Of a stretch of 64,000 bases of DNA, positions 60,123 through 64,000 are shown piece after piece (the first letter of the stretch is position 1; every line of letters starts with the position of its first letter). The position numbers were made by a program, and so were the translations under genes. This DNA comes from Rhinopithecus roxellana (Eukaryota > Chordata > Mammalia > Primates > Cercopithecidae), in contig NC_044554.1 in assembly GCF_007565055.1 (NCBI RefSeq), forward strand, positions 137,763,463 through 137,827,462. Reading direction: 5' to 3'. The notes under the pieces were generated by a model. That model was given only the letters and a program-made list of their open reading frames with translations, did not search any database and was not told the origin of the DNA.

Positions 60123-60423
60123 GGTTTTTTGTTTTAGTTTTTGAGACAGAGTCTCACTCTGTCATCCAGGCTGGAGTGCAGTGGCACGATCTCAGCTCAC
60201 TGCAACCTCCACCTCCCAGGTTCAAGTGATTCTTCTGCCTCAGCCTCCTGAGTAGCTGGGATTACAGGTGCACGCTACCACACCTGGCTAATTTTTGTAT
60301 TTTCAGTAGAGATGGGGTTTCACCATGTTGGTCAGGCTGGTCTCAAACTCTTGACCTCATGATCAGCCTCCTTCAGCATCCCGAAGTAGCTGGGATTACA
60401 GATGTGAGCCACCTTGAACGACC
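60123..60423 (-). mobile_element. Alu (antisense) inside L1P
   Basis: 'gtttttgagacagagtctca' through 'gatgtgagccaccttgaacg'. Possible TSD ccattgtgta (60113-60122) and ccattctgta (60424-60433). It lies next to the 5' end of ORF2 and inserted after the L1P did. Confidence 0.94.
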
Positions 60424-60699
60424 CCATTCTGTATCTTTAAGTGGAGCATTTAGATCATTTATATTAGAATTGAGATGTGACGTACTACTCTATCCATTGT
60501 GCTGTTTGTTGCCTGACTACCTTGTTTTGTTTTGTTTTGTTTTGTTTTTCTTTTTCATTGTGTTACTGTTATATAGGTCCTATGAGATTTATGCTTTAGG
60601 TAGGTTCTATTTTGGTGTATTTTGAGAATTTGTTTCAAGATTTAGAGCTCCTTTTAGCATTTCTAGTAGTGCTGGCTTGGTAATGGTGATTTCTCTCAG

Positions 60700-61597
60700 C
60701 ATTTGTTTGTCCGAAAAAGACTGTGTCCTTCCTTCATTGATGAAGCTTAGTTTCACTGGATACAAAATTCTTAGCTGATAATTGTTTTGTTCAAGGAGCT
60801 AAAAATAGGACCAATCCCTTCTAGCTTATAGGGTTTCTGCTGAGAAATCTGGTGTTAATCTTTTCTTTATACAAGGTTACCCAATGCTTTTGTCTCATAG
60901 TTCTCAAGATTCTTTTCTTTGTCTTGACTTCAGATAACCTGATGATTATGTGGCTAGGTGATGATCTTTTTGTAATGGAATTTCCCAGGTGTTATTTGAG
61001 CTTCTTGTATTTGGATATCTAGATCTCTAGCAAGGCTGGGGAAGTTATCCTTGATTATTACCTCAAATATGTTTTCCAGACTTTTAGATTTCTTTTCTTC
61101 TTCACGAACAATTATTCTTAGGTTTGGATGTTTAACATAGTCCCAAATTTCTTGGAGGCTTTGTTCATTTCTCTGAATTCTTTGTTCTTTGTCTTTGATG
61201 GATTCGGTTAATTCAAAAGCCTTGTTTTCAAGCTCTAAAGTTCTTTCTTCTGCTTGTTTGATTCTATTGCTGATACTTTCCAGTACATTTTGCATTTCTC
61301 TAAGTATGTCCTTGATTTCCAGAAGTTGTGATTTTTTTTATTTATGCTATCTATTTCACGGAATAATTTTCTTTTCACATTCTGTATCATGTTTTTGATT
61401 TATTTAAGTTGGACTTCATCTTTCTCTGGTGCCTCCTTGATTACCTTAATAATTGACCTTCTGAATTCTTTTTCTGGCAATTTAGAGATTTTGTCTTGGT
61501 TTGGATCCATCACTGGTGAGTCAGCATGATCTTTTGGGGGTGTTAAAGAACCATGTTTTGTTATATTACCAGAATTGTTTTTCTGGTTCCTTCTCAT
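60700..61597 (-). pseudogene. L1P ORF1 remnant
   Basis: Minus 61400-61597 keeps the ORF1 N-terminal part (MRRNQKNNSGNITKHGSLTPP). Minus 60954-61295 keeps the coiled coil and the start of the RRM (ISNRIKQAEERTLELENKA, then RNEQSLQEIWDYVKHPNLR). The frame is shifted between and after these. The M at 61597 could be the original start, because the following sequence is the conserved N terminus. Confidence 0.87.
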
Positions 61598-62683
61598 TTG
61601 GGTAGACTATTTCAGAGGGAAGATCCGGGGTTAAAGGGCTGCTGTTCAAATTCTGTTGTCCTGTGGGGTGCTCTCTTGATGTGGTGTTCTCTCTCTTCCC
61701 CTAGGAATGGAGCTTCTTGAGAGCTAAACTGTAGTAATTGTTTTTGTTCTTCTAGGTCTAGCCACCCAGCAGAGCTACCGGGCTCTGGGTTGGTACTGGA
61801 GAGTTTCTGCAAAGAGCCCTGTGATGTGATCCACTTTCTGGTGGCAGCCATGGATACCAGCATCTGCTCTGGTGGAGGTAGCAAGGGAGTGAAGTGGACT
61901 CTGTGAGAGTCCTTGATTGTGTTTTTGTTTAGTGCACTGGTTTTGTGTTCATTGGCCTCCAGCCAGGAGGTGGTGGCGCTTTCAAGAGAACATCAACTGC
62001 AGCCCTATAGGGAAGATGCAAAGTTGCTTTAGAGACACCTGGTTAAGTATTCAGGTTCCTCGGGCAGTGGGCAGGACCATAGAGCTCCCAATGACCAACT
62101 AGGATGGGTAGAGAAAACCATCAGGTGCAGACAGGGATAGTCATGTCTGAGCTAAGCCTCTCCTTGTGGGGGCTTGGGGGAGGCTTGCTGCAGCTGCTGT
62201 GAAGGATGGAGGTGTATTTCCCAGTCCAGTGGAGTTATATTCCCAAGGCAGATTATGGCTGCCTCTACTGAGTCATACAGATCACCAGGGAAGTGGAGGA
62301 AAGCCAGCAGTCACAGGCCTCACCCCACTCCCATGCAGCCCACAGTCCTAAAGGCCAGTCTCACTCCTACTATGCCCCTCAACAGCATCAAGTTTATTTC
62401 CAGGCAGCCAGTGACCAGGGCTGAGAACTTGCTCCAGATGACGATCTCCTTATTGAAAAAGCAAGTGGACTCACAGTTTTTTGGCATCTCAGGGAGTCTG
62501 CAGCAATGATCCAATTCCTTCAAAGGGTCTGTGGATTCTCTTGGCTTTCCTGGTATGTTCCTGCAGTAGTTATTGGAGCAAAAGTTCATAATGTGAGTCT
62601 CCACACACTGCTGTATCCATTTAAGTGGAAGCTGCAAGCTAGTCCTGCTTCCCGTCTGCCATCTTAATCTGTCTTGGGTTTTC
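61598..62683 (-). other. L1P 5' UTR
   Basis: GC-richer than its surroundings, from ORF1 to the 5' end. The several 60-135-codon frames over 61612-62727 on both strands are unsupported. The first bases on the minus strand (62683 leftward) contain an aagatggc word, the usual L1 start motif. Confidence 0.75.
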
Positions 62684-62788
62684 AATGTGACCTTATTTGG
62701 AAATAAGGTCTTTACGGAGGTAAGCAAGTTAAAATGAGGTCATTAGAATGGGTCTTACTTCAATATGACTAGTGTTCTCATAAAAAGG
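62684..62788 (+). mobile_element. MLT1-type LTR, right part
   Basis: 'aatgtgaccttatttggaaa', 'taaggtctttacggaggtaa', 'gttaaaatgaggtcattaga', 'caatatgactagtgttctca' + taaaaagg. It continues the LTR from 56102 after the TSD and is then itself interrupted by an L1M 5' end near 62789. Confidence 0.8.
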
Positions 62789-64000
62789 AGAAAGATGGCA
62801 AGATGGACAACTAGAAGCCCCTAGTTCTTGTTCCCCCTCACAAAGACAGTCAGAAAAACAAAGCACTAGCTTTTAACAAAAGTAACTGAAAGCACCAGAG
62901 TGCATCAGAAAAGTAACAGAAATGCTGTTAAGTACAAAAAGTCAGGATGACCACACAGAGAACAGAAGGAAACACCAGACTTCCACCACCCTGTCCTCAA
63001 CCAAAATCAGCTAGGAAGCAGGAGGAACTTGTCCCTGTGGTGAGGAGGTAAGCAAGAAGATCCCAGCAACGCCCATCAACACCTTGGGCACTGACAGACC
63101 TAATCACTAGGGACCTCTGCAGTCCTCGCAGGCACTAAACCGAGCTGAAGGATCTGCCTGGAGTCCACAAAGCTGTGCTCTCCTCAGAAAAGGAGCCAAC
63201 ACTGTGCCCCCCTCAAAAAGAAGCCAACACTGTGCCCTGTTCCCTATGGTCCATGTGGCTACTAAGCCATATAATCGTGCAACTGAGGGTGAGTAGCCAT
63301 GGCTTCTCTTCATCCCTGAGGCTAAGCCACCTCTGTACTAGCCCCAGCCTCATGACCCGACATCCCCAAGCTGAGCTGCAAACAGCTGCAACACCCTTCT
63401 CTATGTGACCAAGAGGAAGTAGAGTCATTGCACCTATGCTTCTCCACTCCCTTAGGCTAAAAAATGAAACAGAACCTTGACTACTGGAAAAACAGTACCT
63501 TGACCACTCAGAGTATTCATGCCTTCCCATTGCCTAGGTTAAAGCAGTCCCCTGCATATCAGGAAATGGTCCTTTGGCTACACACAGTGGTCATGCAACA
63601 ATGTACCTATGCAGAAGCAGTGCCCTGTATCTGAGGGAAACTGTGCCTGGGTCATACAGAACAGTCATAACCCCCTGCCTGAATGAAAGCAGCACATCGA
63701 CCCATGGGAAATTGATGATCTGGTTAAGGTGAGCAGCTATGCATCCCAAGGTTAAGCTGACATAGTACCTCACATCCCAGGGAAACAAGCATTAGCTGAG
63801 TCAAAACACCCTGCCCTACAGGCCAAACAGTTCTAATACCCTGCTTCACTGAGGTTGGACTACTTCCCCTAGAGTCTGAGTTGCTGAGACACGGCTCTCC
63901 CTGGGGAGTGGAGTTATTGTAATGATGTGTTCCTATGCTCTTAGGGCACAAATGACAGTGGTTCTCCATGATTCTGAAGTACTTGCTGCCCCTTACCTGG
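62789..64000 (+). mobile_element. L1M 5' end (5' UTR), runs off the window
   Basis: Begins 'agaaagatggcaagatggac' + aactagaagcc, the start motif of L1M 5' UTRs, then a GC-richer body. From about 63480 to 63830 loosely repeated units of about 75-80 bases are seen (words like cagtgccctgtatctgaggg and cagtcccctgcatatcagga). ORF1 would lie beyond 64000. Frames in this part (for example minus 63213-63530) are unsupported. Confidence 0.6.

Larger units (their letters stand above)
56103..62683 (-). mobile_element. Full-length L1P (L1PB-like), antisense, decayed
   Basis: About 6.6 kb, including a 300-bp Alu. From the left come a T-rich tail, the 3' UTR ('ataagttctttagtggtgat', 'gagcagtgtacactgtatgc'), ORF2, ORF1 and a 5' UTR of roughly 1.1 kb whose 5' end contains 'agattaagatggcagacggg' on the minus strand. 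TSD aatgtgaYcttatttg at 56087-56102 and 62684-62699, 16 bp with one mismatch. Older than the L1 at 44812: frames are shattered. T-runs expanded at 56958-56979 and 58778-58798. Confidence 0.94.

Noticed and set aside
62789..64000. The GC-richer end region as exons of a gene
   Set aside because: It starts with an L1 5' motif inside an LTR, and its frames are open on both strands without coding features. An L1M 5' UTR explains it better.

Overview
This window looks like nuclear DNA from a catarrhine primate, most likely an Old World monkey (inferred). Alu, MIR, L2, MaLR, ERVL, HERV-9-type LTR12 and L1 elements place it among higher primates. The narrower placement rests on the youngest L1s, at 44812-50990 and 43303-43693. 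Their 3' ends match, from memory, the cercopithecoid-type L1 rather than human L1HS/L1PA2, and both carry the same 18-bp tandem doubling. I found no host protein-coding exon, tRNA, rRNA, CRISPR array or any operon-like set of genes. Every long open frame I could assign belongs to a retroelement.

Layout. 1-8.4 kb: a 5'-truncated L1 (1254-2367, minus strand), two ERV1-type LTRs in opposite orientation, faint L2/MER5/MIR traces, otherwise unassigned AT-rich DNA. 8.4-18 kb: two Alus, two MaLR-type LTRs, an L1 tail and several L2 pieces. 18.1-19.8 kb: an old L1M carrying a stub Alu and a perfect 31-bp minisatellite. 22.0-25.8 kb: a decayed antisense ERVL provirus with its MLT2-type 5' LTR. 27.2-28.2 kb: an LTR12 U3 with 24-bp CCAAT-box repeats, cut off before R. 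28.2-36.2 kb: two antisense L1M elements with Alus inside. 38-44.5 kb: L2, Alus, a long AT palindrome, a homopurine tract, an old L1M with a Tigger-like DNA transposon, and a 21-base poly(G). 44.8-51.0 kb: a full-length L1 with a 14-bp target-site duplication (TSD). 52-55.3 kb: Alu, L2 and MIR. 56.0-62.8 kb: a full-length but decayed antisense L1P that split an MLT1-type LTR, leaving a 16-bp TSD. From about 62.79 kb the 5' end of another L1M runs off the window.

The parts do not form a pathway. They record layered insertion: MIR/L2/MER5, then MLT1/ERVL/L1M, then L1P/LTR12/Alu, then the cercopithecoid-type L1. The element closest to function is the L1 at 44812. It keeps a 5' UTR with a YY1-type site and most of ORF2, but ORF1 has four lesions and ORF2 three, so autonomous activity is very unlikely. 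I did not find a convincing undescribed system. The most unusual items are the 31-bp minisatellite, the LTR12/L1M breakpoint near 27242, the AT palindrome, the poly(G) run, and the ORF0-like frame stopped after 14 codons.
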